From positions 1-64,000 of the forward strand of contig CAJMRT010000001.1 of the NCBI GenBank assembly GCA_905215855.1: 64,000 nucleotides of DNA, in the 5' to 3' direction. Below, in pieces: positions 42,167-50,739 of the stretch (positions are counted from its first letter, which is position 1; the number at the start of each line of letters is the position of its first letter). The translations under genes were made by a program, and so were the position numbers. The notes below the pieces were generated by a model. It made no database searches. It saw only the letters and a list, made by a program, of their open reading frames with translations, and was not told the DNA's origin. The DNA is from an uncultured bacterium (lineage in GTDB: Bacteria; Bacillota; Clostridia; Oscillospirales; Acutalibacteraceae).

Positions 42167-43531
42167 ATGACAAACAGCGAGTATTCGGATGTTACACCGC
42201 AGATTCATGCTCTGGCTCAGAAAATGACGCATAACTCCGTTATTGATACAGATTTATACAGTAAGTACAATGTAAAAAGAGGTCTGCGTGACATTGACGG
42301 TAAGGGTGTTCTCACCGGTCTTACAGATATTTCTAAAATCACACAGAATAAGCTTGTTGACGGAAAGCTTGTTCCCTGTGAGGGTGAGCTTCGTTACAGG
42401 GGTTATAATGTAAAGGATATCGTTGACGGTATTCTTGAGGATGACCGTTTTGGTTTTGAAGAGGTTACATACCTTCTTCTCTTTGGCGATATGCCCAACG
42501 AAGAGCAGCTTAAAGACTTTAAGAAGCTTCTTGTTCAGTACAGAACTCTTCCTCAGCACTTTGTTCGTGATGTTATCCTCAAGGCCACAAGTAACGATAT
42601 GATGAACTCAATTGCAAGAAGTGTTCTCACACTTTTCTGCTATGATAAGAACGCTAACGATACTTCAATCGACAATGTTTTAAGACAGTGCATACAGCTT
42701 ATCTCTGTATTCCCCCTTTTGTCGGTTTACGGCTATCATGCATATAATCACTATCAGCGCGATAACAGCCTTTATATCCACCGTGCAGAACCTACAATGT
42801 CAACTGCCGAGGTAATTCTGTCGCTTCTTCGTCCCGACAGACACTATACTCCGCTTGAGGCAAAGGTTCTTGATATGGCGCTCATTCTCCATATGGAGCA
42901 CGGCGGCGGTAACAACTCAACATTTACAACACATGTTGTAACATCTTCGGGTACTGATACATACTCGGCAGTAGCTGCGGCACTTGCGTCACTCAAAGGC
43001 CCTAAGCACGGCGGTGCAAATGTTAAGGTGTACTATATGTTTGAGGATCTCAAAAAGCATGTTAAGGACTGGGAAGACGAGGACGCTCTTGAAGATTATC
43101 TTGAGAAGCTCCTTGACAAGCAGGTTTTTGATAAAAAGGGTCTTATCTACGGTATGGGACACGCCGTTTATACAATTTCCGACCCCCGTCAGCAGATTCT
43201 TCACGGTGCTGTTAAAAAGCTTGCATTTGCCGAAGGTCACAACGATGAATTTGACCTTTATGAGAGAGTTGAAAGACTGGCTCCGAAGGTTATCGGCAGA
43301 AAGCGTAAAATCTACAAGGGAGTTGCCGCAAATGTCGATTTCTACAGCGGACTTCTTTACAGCCTTCTTGATATTCCGTGCGAGCTTTATACTCCGCTTT
43401 TTGCAACAGCTCGTATCACAGGTTGGAGCGCACACAGGCTTGAGGAGCTTATCAACTGCGGCAAGATTATCCGTCCTGCATATATGAGCATTTCCGAAAA
43501 CAAGGAATATGTTGATTTGAAAGACAGATAA
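42167..43531 (+). CDS. gltA: Citrate synthase
   Basis: 454 residues from ATG 42167, 8 bases after AAGGAG. The family signature is GMGHAVYTISDPRQQILHG, with catalytic His, and the earlier GGGNNSTFT and GPKHGGAN carry the other active-site residues. LYTPLFATARITGWSAHRLE holds the conserved Arg near the C-terminus. It condenses oxaloacetate and acetyl-CoA to citrate, here probably for glutamate synthesis in an anaerobe. An N-terminal region of about 60 residues precedes the core, as in other clostridial forms. Single-gene unit. Confidence 0.95.
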   Translation: MTNSEYSDVTPQIHALAQKMTHNSVIDTDLYSKYNVKRGLRDIDGKGVLTGLTDISKITQNKLVDGKLVPCEGELRYRGYNVKDIVDGILEDDRFGFEEVTYLLLFGDMPNEEQLKDFKKLLVQYRTLPQHFVRDVILKATSNDMMNSIARSVLTLFCYDKNANDTSIDNVLRQCIQLISVFPLLSVYGYHAYNHYQRDNSLYIHRAEPTMSTAEVILSLLRPDRHYTPLEAKVLDMALILHMEHGGGNNSTFTTHVVTSSGTDTYSAVAAALASLKGPKHGGANVKVYYMFEDLKKHVKDWEDEDALEDYLEKLLDKQVFDKKGLIYGMGHAVYTISDPRQQILHGAVKKLAFAEGHNDEFDLYERVERLAPKVIGRKRKIYKGVAANVDFYSGLLYSLLDIPCELYTPLFATARITGWSAHRLEELINCGKIIRPAYMSISENKEYVDLKDR

Positions 43532-43600
43532 TACGGCGAGCCGCCGTTCCCCGTTCGAGAATTTAGTTTTACAAGTGCGAGAGTTAAATTGCCCGAGCGT
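43532..43600 (-). repeat. Dispersed repeat family R1 copy (reverse)
   Basis: TACGGCGAGCCGCCGTT and TTGCCCGAGCG are the reversed ends of the R1 consensus. It begins directly at the stop codon of the citrate synthase gene. Confidence 0.6.
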
Positions 43601-43627
43601 ATGGAAAATTGAAAGTTAAAAATTAAA

Positions 43628-43677
43628 GTCGGGCGACAGTTTGCAAAATGCAAATCATTGTCGCCCGACCGTTTTTT
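43628..43677 (+). terminator. Terminator after gltA, repeat type R4
   Basis: GTCGGGCGACA / TGTCGCCCGAC is a perfect 11-bp stem with inner TTTGCA/TGCAAA pairing and a TTTTTT tail. The rest of 43678-43816 holds hairpins (GTTTTGGTT/AACCAAAAC near 43730; CCGTAGGGG/CCCCTACGG at 43755-43785) and no gene. Confidence 0.85.
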
Positions 43678-43816
43678 ATATATGAAATTAACTGTTTAAT
43701 CGAAGGGGTAGCCATGCGACCGCCATTTGTTTTGGTTGTAAAACCAAAACAAGCCGTAGGGGCGTCCGATGAACACCCCTACGGACACGAACTGTAAACG
43801 GTGACTTGGCATGAAA

Positions 43817-43841
43817 AAAGACCGCTCATTGAGCGGTCTTT
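43817..43841 (-). terminator. Terminator of the DUF6465-like gene
   Basis: AAAGACCGCTC / GAGCGGTCTTT is a perfect 11-bp stem with a 3-base loop. On the minus strand TTTTTT follows. Confidence 0.85.
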
Positions 43842-43878
43842 AAAAATGGTTGTGTGTTAAATTAAAATTTATTGCAAA

Positions 43879-44322
43879 TCAGCAGAAGAATACATCCATT
43901 TCTTCTGCGTTGCCGTCGGCAACAAAGTAAGCCTTGCTTTCTTCGGGCTTGAGATAAATTGAAATTTCCTTTGCATCTTTGCCGTATGTAGCCTTAACAT
44001 TCTTGATTACTTCTTCAACAGGAACCTGTGCACCTGCGTACTCAACAAAGAAGTTTACCTTTGTTTCAACAGGAACCGGTTTCTTAGGAGCAACCTTCTT
44101 AGGAGCTGCCTTTTTAACAGGAGTCTTCTTAACAGGCTCTGCCTTTTTAGCAGTTTCAGTCTTAGCAGGAGCAACCTTCTTTTCTGTTGTAGTCTTTGCA
44201 GCTGCAGCAACAGTTTTAGCAGGCTCAGCCTTTACTTCAACAGCCTTCTTTGCAGGCTCTTCTTTAACATCCGCAGCCTTTGCGGCAGTTGCTTTTGCAG
44301 TTGTTTTCTTAGTTGTTGCCAT
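43879..44322 (-). CDS. Ala/Lys-rich DUF6465-like protein
   Basis: 147 residues from ATG 44322, with AGAAGGA upstream; an in-frame start at 44550 is rejected as it lies beyond the promoter. The first 88 residues are a low-complexity Ala/Lys/Pro/Glu tail (KKVAPKKPVPVE), like histone H1-type tails. The C-terminal 58 residues (NFFVEYAGAQVPVEEVIKN, then ISIYLKPEESKAYFVA) match what I recall of DUF6465. The basic tail suggests nucleic-acid contact; function is unknown. It has a perfect consensus promoter and is likely well expressed. Confidence 0.78.
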   Translation of the reverse strand: MATTKKTTAKATAAKAADVKEEPAKKAVEVKAEPAKTVAAAAKTTTEKKVAPAKTETAKKAEPVKKTPVKKAAPKKVAPKKPVPVETKVNFFVEYAGAQVPVEEVIKNVKATYGKDAKEISIYLKPEESKAYFVADGNAEEMDVFFC

Positions 44323-44385
44323 AACAAATCCTTCTTTCAAAGTAATAAAATATTGCAGGAATAAAGAACTTCTTCTTTTGTATAT

Positions 44386-44414
44386 ATTATACATTTCAGA
44401 GCAAAAATTGTCAA
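44386..44414 (-). promoter_or_regulatory. Consensus promoter of the DUF6465-like gene
   Basis: On the minus strand TTGACA (44414-44409) and TATAAT (44391-44386) are separated by 17 bases, a perfect sigma-A promoter. Confidence 0.85.
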
Positions 44415-44558
44415 CAAACTGTACAAAAATTCGGCGGTTAATACATATTTGCGAAAAAATAAAATTCCTGTTAGTTGAAATGCACAATGTTATTGCCTCA
44501 TATTTGTGAACTATGTCGTTTTTTCTTGTCAAAAAAACGAAAAAAAGCACATCATCAT

Positions 44559-44587
44559 TTGAAAACTCCTTGCAACTGTGCTAAAAT
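44559..44587 (+). promoter_or_regulatory. Promoter of the AEC transporter gene
   Basis: TTGAAA and TAAAAT are separated by 17 bases. Confidence 0.6.
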
Positions 44588-44620
44588 AACAGCAATTAAT
44601 GTAAGAGAGAAGAATGATTT

Positions 44621-45559
44621 ATGGGAGAGAATTTCATCATTATTGCACAACAGGTGCTTGTACTGTTCATTTTGATTGCAGTCGGTTTTATTTGCGGTAA
44701 GAAGAAAATTATCACCGATTTTTCCGCCCGTCACATGACCGATATAGTATTGTATGTTGTGACGCCCTGCGTTATGATTTCTGCTTTTCAGCGGGAGTTC
44801 TCGTTTGAACTTTTGAGCGGACTTATAATTTGCGTTACCTGCTCTGCACTTATTTTCGCTGTGTCAATACTTATCTGTAACCTGATTTTTCATGATAAAG
44901 ATGAAAGCCGTAAGGCTGTTATCCGCTTTGCAACAATCTATTCAAACTGTGCATTTATGTCTTTGCCCCTCCAGAAGGCAATTCTCGGTGATGACGGTTG
45001 GTTTTACGGCTCAATTTTTGTTGCCGTATTCAACATTTTTGTATGGACGCACGGACTTGTTTCGATGAGCGGTGACAAAAAACAGCTTTCGTTCAAAAAG
45101 CTTGTTCTCAACCCCGGTCTTATCGGTGTTCTTCTTGCAATTATCCTGTTTATTACAGGTTTTAAGCTTCCGTACATAATCAGTCAGCCGGTTGAATATC
45201 TTGCAGTTCTGAACACTCCGCTTCCCATGCTCATTATCGGATTTTATCTTTCACAGGCTGACTTTAAAAAGGCATTCACCGACAAGGGCGTATATTTTTC
45301 ATCGGCGGTTCGTTTGATTGTTTTGCCGATGCTTACAGCGGTTGTAATGTCATTGTGCCGTGTCACTCCGATTATTACCATGGCTTGCGTAATCGCCACC
45401 TCAGCCCCGACAGCCGCCACAACAACTATGTTTGCGACAAAGTTCAACAAAGATGTCGAGTTGTCGGTTAGTATCGTTGCAGCAACAACAGTATTTTCGC
45501 TTGCAACAATGCCCTTAGTTGTTATGCTTACCGGTATGATGAGCGGCTTTAGTATGTAA
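44621..45559 (+). CDS. AEC family transporter
   Basis: 312 residues with about ten membrane helices in two halves. The N-terminal stretch FILIAVGFICGKKKIIT and the central LNPGLIGVLLAIILF, NTPLPMLIIG and SAPTAATTTMFA are typical of the auxin efflux carrier (AEC) family. Bacterial members move malate, other organic acids or amino acids across the membrane. AGAGAAG precedes the ATG. It is a single-gene unit ended by a repeat-type terminator. Confidence 0.9.
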   Translation: MGENFIIIAQQVLVLFILIAVGFICGKKKIITDFSARHMTDIVLYVVTPCVMISAFQREFSFELLSGLIICVTCSALIFAVSILICNLIFHDKDESRKAVIRFATIYSNCAFMSLPLQKAILGDDGWFYGSIFVAVFNIFVWTHGLVSMSGDKKQLSFKKLVLNPGLIGVLLAIILFITGFKLPYIISQPVEYLAVLNTPLPMLIIGFYLSQADFKKAFTDKGVYFSSAVRLIVLPMLTAVVMSLCRVTPIITMACVIATSAPTAATTTMFATKFNKDVELSVSIVAATTVFSLATMPLVVMLTGMMSGFSM

Positions 45560-45569
45560 CGGCAGTCTG

Positions 45570-45708
45570 AAAAGATAGTCAGATAAATTGCATTGATGCC
45601 AATATGGCGTTAATGCAATTTTTGTTTTATATGAAAGTGAATGTGTAACTGTAGGGGAGAACCGTGTTCTCCCGCAAGTAATGACACAAATTATATAAAT
45701 GTTGCAAA
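45570..45708 (+). repeat. 139-bp direct repeat, copy A
   Basis: Identical over all 139 bases, by reading, to 46465-46603. It contains a 16-base stem (45585-45600 / 45606-45621, two wobble pairs) with a T tail that ends the AEC transcript, and then an R2 hairpin (GGGGAGAACCGTGTTCTCCC). A diverged copy lies near 55087-55250. Confidence 0.85.
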
Positions 45709-45819
45709 CTTGTAGGGGCGGATATTATCCGCCCGCTTGATGAATATTTATGTTTATACATATATTTTTTGATATGAGGAAAACGGTGTGTTGTCTGTAG
45801 AAAAATTTTATATGGAAAC

Positions 45820-46155
45820 TTAATTTGTTTTCATCAGCACCCTTAACGGTTTATTCATTTTTCTGCAATTTTCTATAACAAATCTTGTCCCCCTGCTTTT
45901 TCCGTCCCAAAATGCTAAAACATAATCTGCGTAGCTTATAATTTTAAGATTGCGTTTCAGCGGAGCATATTTTCCGTATATACTGTATTCGGGAAGAAAT
46001 TCCGTGTATCTAATATTGTTTTTCACCGCAAATGCTTTTGCACATCTGTCAATGCCTTTTGCACCTCCCGAAATAATCTCGGTTGTTTCGTTTGGTAAGT
46101 ATTCGTCAAGGTTGCTAACTTCAAGTGTTCTTGACCCGATAATAGCAACTTTCAT
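45820..46155 (-). CDS. SLOG-fold protein (YspA/DUF2493-like)
   Basis: 111 residues. The Rossmann-like start MKVAIIGSRTLE, the glycine-rich IISGGAKGIDRCA and DYVLAFWDGKSRGT are typical of SLOG domains, which bind nucleotides or nucleotide-derived signals. Such small proteins are found beside conflict and mobile elements. Its ATG has GAGGTG upstream. It diverges from an RHH regulator gene, and the pair lies between two identical 139-bp repeats. Confidence 0.78.
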   Translation of the reverse strand: MKVAIIGSRTLEVSNLDEYLPNETTEIISGGAKGIDRCAKAFAVKNNIRYTEFLPEYSIYGKYAPLKRNLKIISYADYVLAFWDGKSRGTRFVIENCRKMNKPLRVLMKTN

Positions 46156-46224
46156 TTTATCACCTCTTTTATGAACTCACTATGGGTTCATTATTACATT
46201 ATAACACATTTAGGACTTATAATA

Positions 46225-46239
46225 AACCTATAATAGGTT
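46225..46239. promoter_or_regulatory. Inverted repeat over the RHH gene -10 box
   Basis: AACCTA TAA TAGGTT is a perfect 6-3-6 inverted repeat. It contains TATAAT (46229-46234), which fits a -10 box 24 bases before the RHH start. A minus-strand TGTTATAAT extended -10 for the SLOG gene lies about 35 bases away. It is a candidate operator for autorepression by the RHH protein. Confidence 0.5.
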
Positions 46240-46257
46240 CATTTGAGGTGCAATTTT

Positions 46258-46446
46258 ATGAAAGGAAAGCAAAAACATTTGTCATTGCGTATTGATGAAA
46301 ATTTATTGCGTAAGTTTGATTATGTAGCAAAATATGATGACAGGTCGATGAATTGGTATATGCTTCATCTTATAAAGAATGAAATTGCAGATTTTGAGAA
46401 GAAACACGGCAAAATTCCTATGGATACCTCTGACGGTGCGGGTTAA
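46258..46446 (+). CDS. Ribbon-helix-helix type small regulator
   Basis: 62 residues from ATG 46258 with GAGGTG 8 bases upstream. KHLSLRIDENLLRKFDYVAK fits the strand and first helix of an Arc/MetJ-like ribbon-helix-helix domain, and RSMNWYMLHLIKNEIADFEKK the second helix and tail. It is probably a DNA-binding repressor of itself and the divergent SLOG gene. Confidence 0.65.
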   Translation: MKGKQKHLSLRIDENLLRKFDYVAKYDDRSMNWYMLHLIKNEIADFEKKHGKIPMDTSDGAG

Positions 46447-46464
46447 GAGAACCGTTGAAATTTA

Positions 46465-46603
46465 AAAAGATAGTCAGATAAATTGCATTGATGCCAATAT
46501 GGCGTTAATGCAATTTTTGTTTTATATGAAAGTGAATGTGTAACTGTAGGGGAGAACCGTGTTCTCCCGCAAGTAATGACACAAATTATATAAATGTTGC
46601 AAA
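46465..46603 (+). repeat. 139-bp direct repeat, copy B
   Basis: Identical to 45570-45708. It begins 18 bases after the stop of the RHH gene and provides its terminator. The 756 bases between the copies hold only the SLOG/RHH pair. Confidence 0.85.
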
Positions 46604-46870
46604 GATATTGTTCTACCGTAGCGGGCGAACGAGGTTCGCCCCTACAATTTTCCGTTTTACATTTTCAATTTTATACACGCTCCGACATAATATTATTTTG
46701 ATATTACAAACTATCTGCACGAATTGTGAACGGCAGTTCGCCGTGTGGGAGGATTAAATAAACAATTACAATTCTACGCTCGGGCATGATATGTTTTTGA
46801 TATTACAAACTATCTACACGAATTGTGAACGGCGGCTCGCCGTAAAAATATTCAAAAATATATGGAAATT
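46604..46870. repeat. Intergenic repeats upstream of the WYL gene
   Basis: No gene. A GCGGGCGAAC/GTTCGCCC hairpin (46621-46641) is followed by two R1 copies (46675-46744 and 46771-46843) in the same direction. Confidence 0.6.
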
Positions 46871-46882
46871 AGATTAAAAATT

Positions 46883-46907
46883 TGATATAATTAACACATA
46901 TTGTTAA
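46883..46907 (+). promoter_or_regulatory. Extended -10 promoter and inverted repeat of the WYL gene
   Basis: TGATATAAT (46883-46891) is an extended -10. TTAACA CATAT TGTTAA (46891-46907), a perfect 6-5-6 inverted repeat, covers the expected start of transcription and may be an autoregulatory operator. Confidence 0.5.
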
Positions 46908-46929
46908 TGTTTTGAAAGGGGACGATATT

Positions 46930-47931
46930 GTGTCGAGAAATCCAATGCAAAAACAAAAGCTTTTGTATCTGCGCAGAATTATGCTTGAAAAGACAGATGA
47001 AAACCACGGCTTGACCTCAAGCGAAATTCTTGCGGAACTTGCGGCGTACGGAATACAAGCCGAGCGAAAGAGCCTTTACGATGATTTGCAGGTGCTTGAA
47101 AAATTTGGGATGGACATTTGCAAAACAAAATCTTCAACTGTGAAATATTATGTCGGCAGCAGAGATTTTGAACTACCCGAATTAAAACTTCTTGTGGACG
47201 CAATTCAGAGTTCAAAATTCATCACGGAGAAAAAGAGTTTTTCGTTGATTCACAAGCTTGAGGGCCTTGCAAGTGTTTATGAGGGCAAGGAACTGCAGCG
47301 TCAGGTGGTTATTTCAAACCGAGCCAAAACGATGAACGAACGCATTTATTACCTTGTTGACAACATTCAGAATGCCATTGCGACCGACCGCAAAATTTCG
47401 TTTCGATATTACCGTTGGGAGCTTGACTATTCGGGTATGGAAAAGATTGTCAAGCGTGAAAAGGTTAAGGTAGGCGGATATGTTGCCTCTCCGTGGTCAC
47501 TTTGTTGGGACGATGAAAACTATTATCTGATAGCTTACGATTCATCTTCAAACAGCATAAAGCATTATCGTGTTGACAAAATGGATAAAATCAGGCTGCT
47601 TGATGAGCCTCGTGACGGAGGCAAAACATTTGAGAAATTTGACCTTGCCGGCTATTCAAAGGGTGTATTTTCAATGTTCGGCGGAACAAAAACAAATGTC
47701 CGTCTTTCGGTTGATAACGATTGCGTGGGTGTTATTGCAGACCGATTCGGCAAAGATATTTATGTTACAAAGGAAAGCGATTCAACCTTTTCGGTTTCTG
47801 TTGATGTTATGACGAGCAAACAGTTCTACGCTTGGGTATTCGGTCTTGGCGGAAAGGTCAGAATTATATCACCGCAAAATGTTGTTGATGAATTTAAAAA
47901 ACAGCTTAAAAATGTAAACGAATCATTTTAA
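46930..47931 (+). CDS. WYL domain transcriptional regulator
   Basis: 333 residues from GTG 46930, 7 bases after AAAGGGGA; a TTG at 46912 overlaps that site. The N-terminal winged helix-turn-helix (LTSSEILAELAAYGIQAERK, then SLYDDLQVLEKFG) is the DeoR-like HTH_11 type. The WYL domain follows (ISFRYYRWELDY, then SPWSLCWDDENYYLIAYD), a probable ligand- or nucleic-acid-sensing module. A WCX-like C-terminal domain ends the protein. It is cytosolic and probably a repressor or activator. The target is not evident; its own promoter has an inverted repeat. Confidence 0.87.
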   Translation: MSRNPMQKQKLLYLRRIMLEKTDENHGLTSSEILAELAAYGIQAERKSLYDDLQVLEKFGMDICKTKSSTVKYYVGSRDFELPELKLLVDAIQSSKFITEKKSFSLIHKLEGLASVYEGKELQRQVVISNRAKTMNERIYYLVDNIQNAIATDRKISFRYYRWELDYSGMEKIVKREKVKVGGYVASPWSLCWDDENYYLIAYDSSSNSIKHYRVDKMDKIRLLDEPRDGGKTFEKFDLAGYSKGVFSMFGGTKTNVRLSVDNDCVGVIADRFGKDIYVTKESDSTFSVSVDVMTSKQFYAWVFGLGGKVRIISPQNVVDEFKKQLKNVNESF

Positions 47932-48136
47932 TTGCCGTATGGTTGGCAATATTTCATATTAAAATCGTTAAATAATAATGTCTGATTCGGAAACAATCAT
48001 AACAATTATCAGTAGAAAAATTGATACATTATTGCGTAGAATAAAAAATCAATTAACATACAGCAGACAGCGGAATATTTAAAATTTGCACTAATTGCAG
48101 TTTATACATTTATTTTTTGCACATTTGTCGTAATTA
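47932..48136. other. AT-rich intergenic region
   Basis: It begins with a small hairpin, ATTGCC / GGCAAT (47932-47951), after the WYL gene. The rest is AT-rich with no gene and no clear repeat, ending at the AraC gene promoter. Confidence 0.5.
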
Positions 48137-48165
48137 TTGACTTTATTGTGCATAAAGTCTATTAT
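48137..48165 (+). promoter_or_regulatory. Promoter of the AraC-type regulator gene
   Basis: TTGACT and TATTAT are separated by 17 bases. The leader is about 73 bases. Confidence 0.65.
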
Positions 48166-48244
48166 ATTGTTGCAGTGATTATTTGTGTTGTTTTCAGACA
48201 TAAAATGTTTGAAGACATAATTTTTTAGAATTGGGGTTATTATT

Positions 48245-49102
48245 ATGAGTTTTGATTTCTTGCGTTCGGCAACTGCGTCCAGCTCAGCATACAGAGTGGT
48301 TTGCGGAGAGATGATTATTGACGATATATGGAATGTCCATAACGAGGTTCTTGTGGCTGTTGTAAGAGATGGCTATATGACTATCGAAATGGGTGCTAAC
48401 ACATATTCGCTTTCAGCAGGTGATATTTACTTTATTTCACCTAACCAGAGATATAAAATCAACAATACAGGCAATGCAAGGGTTGAAGTTGTTCTTCTTA
48501 ACCTTTCAAACCCTGCATCACTTACTCAGGAATTTATTCCGCAGAGCCTTATCAGAGGTCTTGTAACAGGCAACTGTACTCACTTTGCAAAAGTTCCGAG
48601 AGGCGACTATCGTTACAACAATCTTATTGACGATATTAACACTGTTATCACTGCCGAGAACGAAAAGCACGAGTTCTTCCAGATTCTTGTTCACGGCAAA
48701 ATGTACGATATTTTCTACATTCTCTTCTCATCGGGTCTTGTAAAGATTTGTGATGTTGAGGCTCAGGGCAAAAAGTACCGTGCTCTTCGCAGAATTACAG
48801 AGTACATTAACAACAATTTCTGCGACAGCATTACTCTTGACACAATTGCTCAGACAACAGGTCTTAGCCGTTACTATGTATCACACCTCTTCAAGGAGCT
48901 TATGAACACAACATTTGTAAACTACCTTAACGAGCTCAGACTTACAAGAGCCGCAATGCTCCTCACAACAACAGACACTCCTGTTATCGAAATTGCAGGT
49001 ATGTCAGGCTTTAACAACATTTCAAACTTCAACAGAGCATTCAAAATGTACTATGATACAACACCTTCAAAGTACAGAAGAGCTGAGAAACAGTCATTAT
49101 AA
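48245..49102 (+). CDS. AraC family transcriptional regulator
   Basis: 285 residues. The N-terminal cupin-like sensing domain (IEMGANTYSLSAGDIYFISP) is followed by the two-HTH AraC domain in the last 100 residues (ITLDTIAQTTGLSRYYVSHL; PVIEIAGMSGFNNISNFNRA, then FKMYYDTTPSKYR). Such proteins usually control sugar uptake and use. No sugar operon is adjacent, so its target lies elsewhere. Codon use is that of well-expressed genes (many ACA, CTT, GTA). The ribosome-binding site is weak (GGGGTT). Confidence 0.9.
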   Translation: MSFDFLRSATASSSAYRVVCGEMIIDDIWNVHNEVLVAVVRDGYMTIEMGANTYSLSAGDIYFISPNQRYKINNTGNARVEVVLLNLSNPASLTQEFIPQSLIRGLVTGNCTHFAKVPRGDYRYNNLIDDINTVITAENEKHEFFQILVHGKMYDIFYILFSSGLVKICDVEAQGKKYRALRRITEYINNNFCDSITLDTIAQTTGLSRYYVSHLFKELMNTTFVNYLNELRLTRAAMLLTTTDTPVIEIAGMSGFNNISNFNRAFKMYYDTTPSKYRRAEKQSL

Positions 49103-49121
49103 ATAAGTATTTTCAAAATAA

Positions 49122-49149
49122 AAAGCCGGTGCAGCTGCATCGGCTTTTG
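49122..49149 (+). terminator. Terminator after the AraC gene
   Basis: AAAGCCGGTGCA / TGCATCGGCTTT is a 12-base stem with one wobble pair and a 2-base loop. Confidence 0.8.
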
Positions 49150-49221
49150 TTTATGGTAATAATTTGTCCGCTTAGGTAATATTGTTTAAAAAAGGCAGTT
49201 CATTTTTGTGGAGTACCCAAG

Positions 49222-49250
49222 TTGAAAACAACCATATACAGTGGTATAAT
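49222..49250 (+). promoter_or_regulatory. Promoter of the SleB-like gene
   Basis: TTGAAA and a perfect TATAAT are separated by 17 bases. The -35 coincides with a TTG that would otherwise look like a start codon. Confidence 0.7.
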
Positions 49251-49317
49251 TGTAATGTATGTGGCATTGATTGCACATACATTGTTTGTGTCAGAAGTTT
49301 TAAATGGCGGTGAAACG

Positions 49318-50109
49318 ATGAAGTTTTTCAATAAAAATGTCAACAGGGTTCTTTCTGTTATCCTTGTATTGCTTTCCGTTTTTGTTGTGTTGCAGGTTGT
49401 CTGCTCAAACGGAACGCTTAATGCAGGTGAAACACCGAAAGAGTCGGCAATGGCAAGGGTGAATCCGAATATTCAAAAGATTGCACCGACAACGGCTGTT
49501 CCCACAACAACAGTTCCTGTTGAAACAACTACAGCAAAGCCAAAGGCTACCAAGGCTACAACTCAGCCTCAGACAAAAGCCACCAAGGCAACAAAGGCTA
49601 CAACTCAGCCGATTACAACTGCAGCGGCAACAGTTCCGTTTGCAACGGCAATTCCGCCGAAAGAACCTGTTGACTATCAGTCACAATGGGACGCAGGCTA
49701 CCTTGTTGCGATTGACAATCCTGATAAAACCTATGAATGTGCAAAGGTCACTCTCACGGATGAGGACAGAGATTTGCTCGAAAGGCTTTGTATGGGCGAG
49801 TTCGGCTCGGGCGGATTTATCGGTGCGGCACTCATTGCACAGTCTGTAAAGGACGCAATGTGCTTTGACGGCTATCCAACCGTTGAATCGGTAATCAAGA
49901 ATTGTCATTACACAGGCAGTACGAAAATCGGCACTAACGATGCCTGTATTCAGGCGGTAAGCTATATTTTTGACGAGAATAAAGATGCAGTTCAGCACCG
50001 CATTATGTATATGTACAACCCCGATATGGTTCAGAGTGCTTTCCACGAAAGCCAGAATTATATCCTGACATATCAAACCGTCAGATTTTTTGACAGATGG
50101 GGGTATTGA
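49318..50109 (+). CDS. Cell wall hydrolase, SleB-like
   Basis: 263 residues from ATG 49318. A TTG at 49222 is part of the promoter, so this later start is used; GGCGGTG is the weak site. A signal anchor (about 9-28) precedes a Thr/Lys/Pro-rich linker with repeated KATKATTQP units. The last 110 residues fit the SleB/CwlJ hydrolase domain: LLERLCMGEFGSGGFIGAAL, with the probable catalytic Glu, then QSVKDAMC and the ending TVRFFDRWGY. It should cleave peptidoglycan, as in spore cortex lysis, and acts outside the membrane. Confidence 0.75.
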   Translation: MKFFNKNVNRVLSVILVLLSVFVVLQVVCSNGTLNAGETPKESAMARVNPNIQKIAPTTAVPTTTVPVETTTAKPKATKATTQPQTKATKATKATTQPITTAAATVPFATAIPPKEPVDYQSQWDAGYLVAIDNPDKTYECAKVTLTDEDRDLLERLCMGEFGSGGFIGAALIAQSVKDAMCFDGYPTVESVIKNCHYTGSTKIGTNDACIQAVSYIFDENKDAVQHRIMYMYNPDMVQSAFHESQNYILTYQTVRFFDRWGY

Positions 50110-50149
50110 CGAAAAACTTTGATTTTCGTCAGCTAAATTCACACTGCGT

Positions 50150-50310
50150 GTGAGTTATGTTTGCTATGCAAGCGATGTTATCCTGCGGATAGCGATATTG
50201 CCCTATCAGGCAGCGATAGCCCTTCGGGCAAGTAAAAGTTAATAGTGAAAAATGTGGTCGGGAAGATACATTGCAAAACGCAAAACTGTATTTCCCGACC
50301 GTTTATTTTT
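50150..50310 (+). repeat. Hairpin repeats ending in an R4 terminator
   Basis: A tandem series of short hairpin units (ATCCTGCGGAT, TTGCCCTATCAGGCA, GCCCTTCGGGC) separated by AGCGATA is followed by AAAGTTAATAGTGA and an R4 hairpin (GGTCGGGAAGATACA 50256-50270 / TGTATTTCCCGACC 50287-50300). It ends the SleB-like gene and faces the convergent HIRAN gene. Confidence 0.65.
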
Positions 50311-50343
50311 AGGTGAAAGTTGTTTTCTTATGTTTTGGATACC

Positions 50344-50712
50344 TTAAAACTCAACAACTTCTTTTTCATCAATGGTAATTGAATTTTCAGGCTTTTCTTC
50401 GGTATATTTATCCTTAAAACCGCTGACTACTTTGCAGATGATTTTTGTCGATGTCATAAACATAACTTTGACTTTGAACTTTTTCTTGACATAATTATTG
50501 ATTGCGCCTGCGCCCATTGTGCCGTTGGCTTTGGTGTACGGCGAATTTGCTATGTAGCCGATTGTACCGATGTTTTTCATCGTGACCTTGATTGCCTCGT
50601 TATCGTGCGGGTTGTTGGGTTCTTTTTTGCAGGTCAGTTTTTTGCCGATGCTGAACGGATTGAATCCGTAATAATATTTCATTCCCGTGATGGTGACATA
50701 AAGTTTTTTCAT
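50344..50712 (-). CDS. HIRAN domain protein
   Basis: 122 residues. The HIRAN core is LTCKKEPNNPHDNEAIKVTM followed by GTIGYIANS. HIRAN domains bind 3' DNA ends or stalled forks when fused to helicases; standalone bacterial forms are of unknown use. A GGAGG site lies upstream. A possible 38-residue peptide gene precedes it in the same direction. The pair lies between R4-type repeats. Confidence 0.78.
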   Translation of the reverse strand: MKKLYVTITGMKYYYGFNPFSIGKKLTCKKEPNNPHDNEAIKVTMKNIGTIGYIANSPYTKANGTMGAGAINNYVKKKFKVKVMFMTSTKIICKVVSGFKDKYTEEKPENSITIDEKEVVEF

Positions 50713-50739
50713 AATAATTTCCTCCTTTGATTTTGTGAA

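Noticed and set aside
45570..46603. An insertion sequence with direct repeats
   Set aside because: There is no transposase and no terminal inverted repeat; the repeats themselves carry terminators.
49222..49317. A longer start (TTG 49222) for the SleB-like protein
   Set aside because: The TTG is the first triplet of a TTGAAA -35 box with TATAAT 17 bases away.
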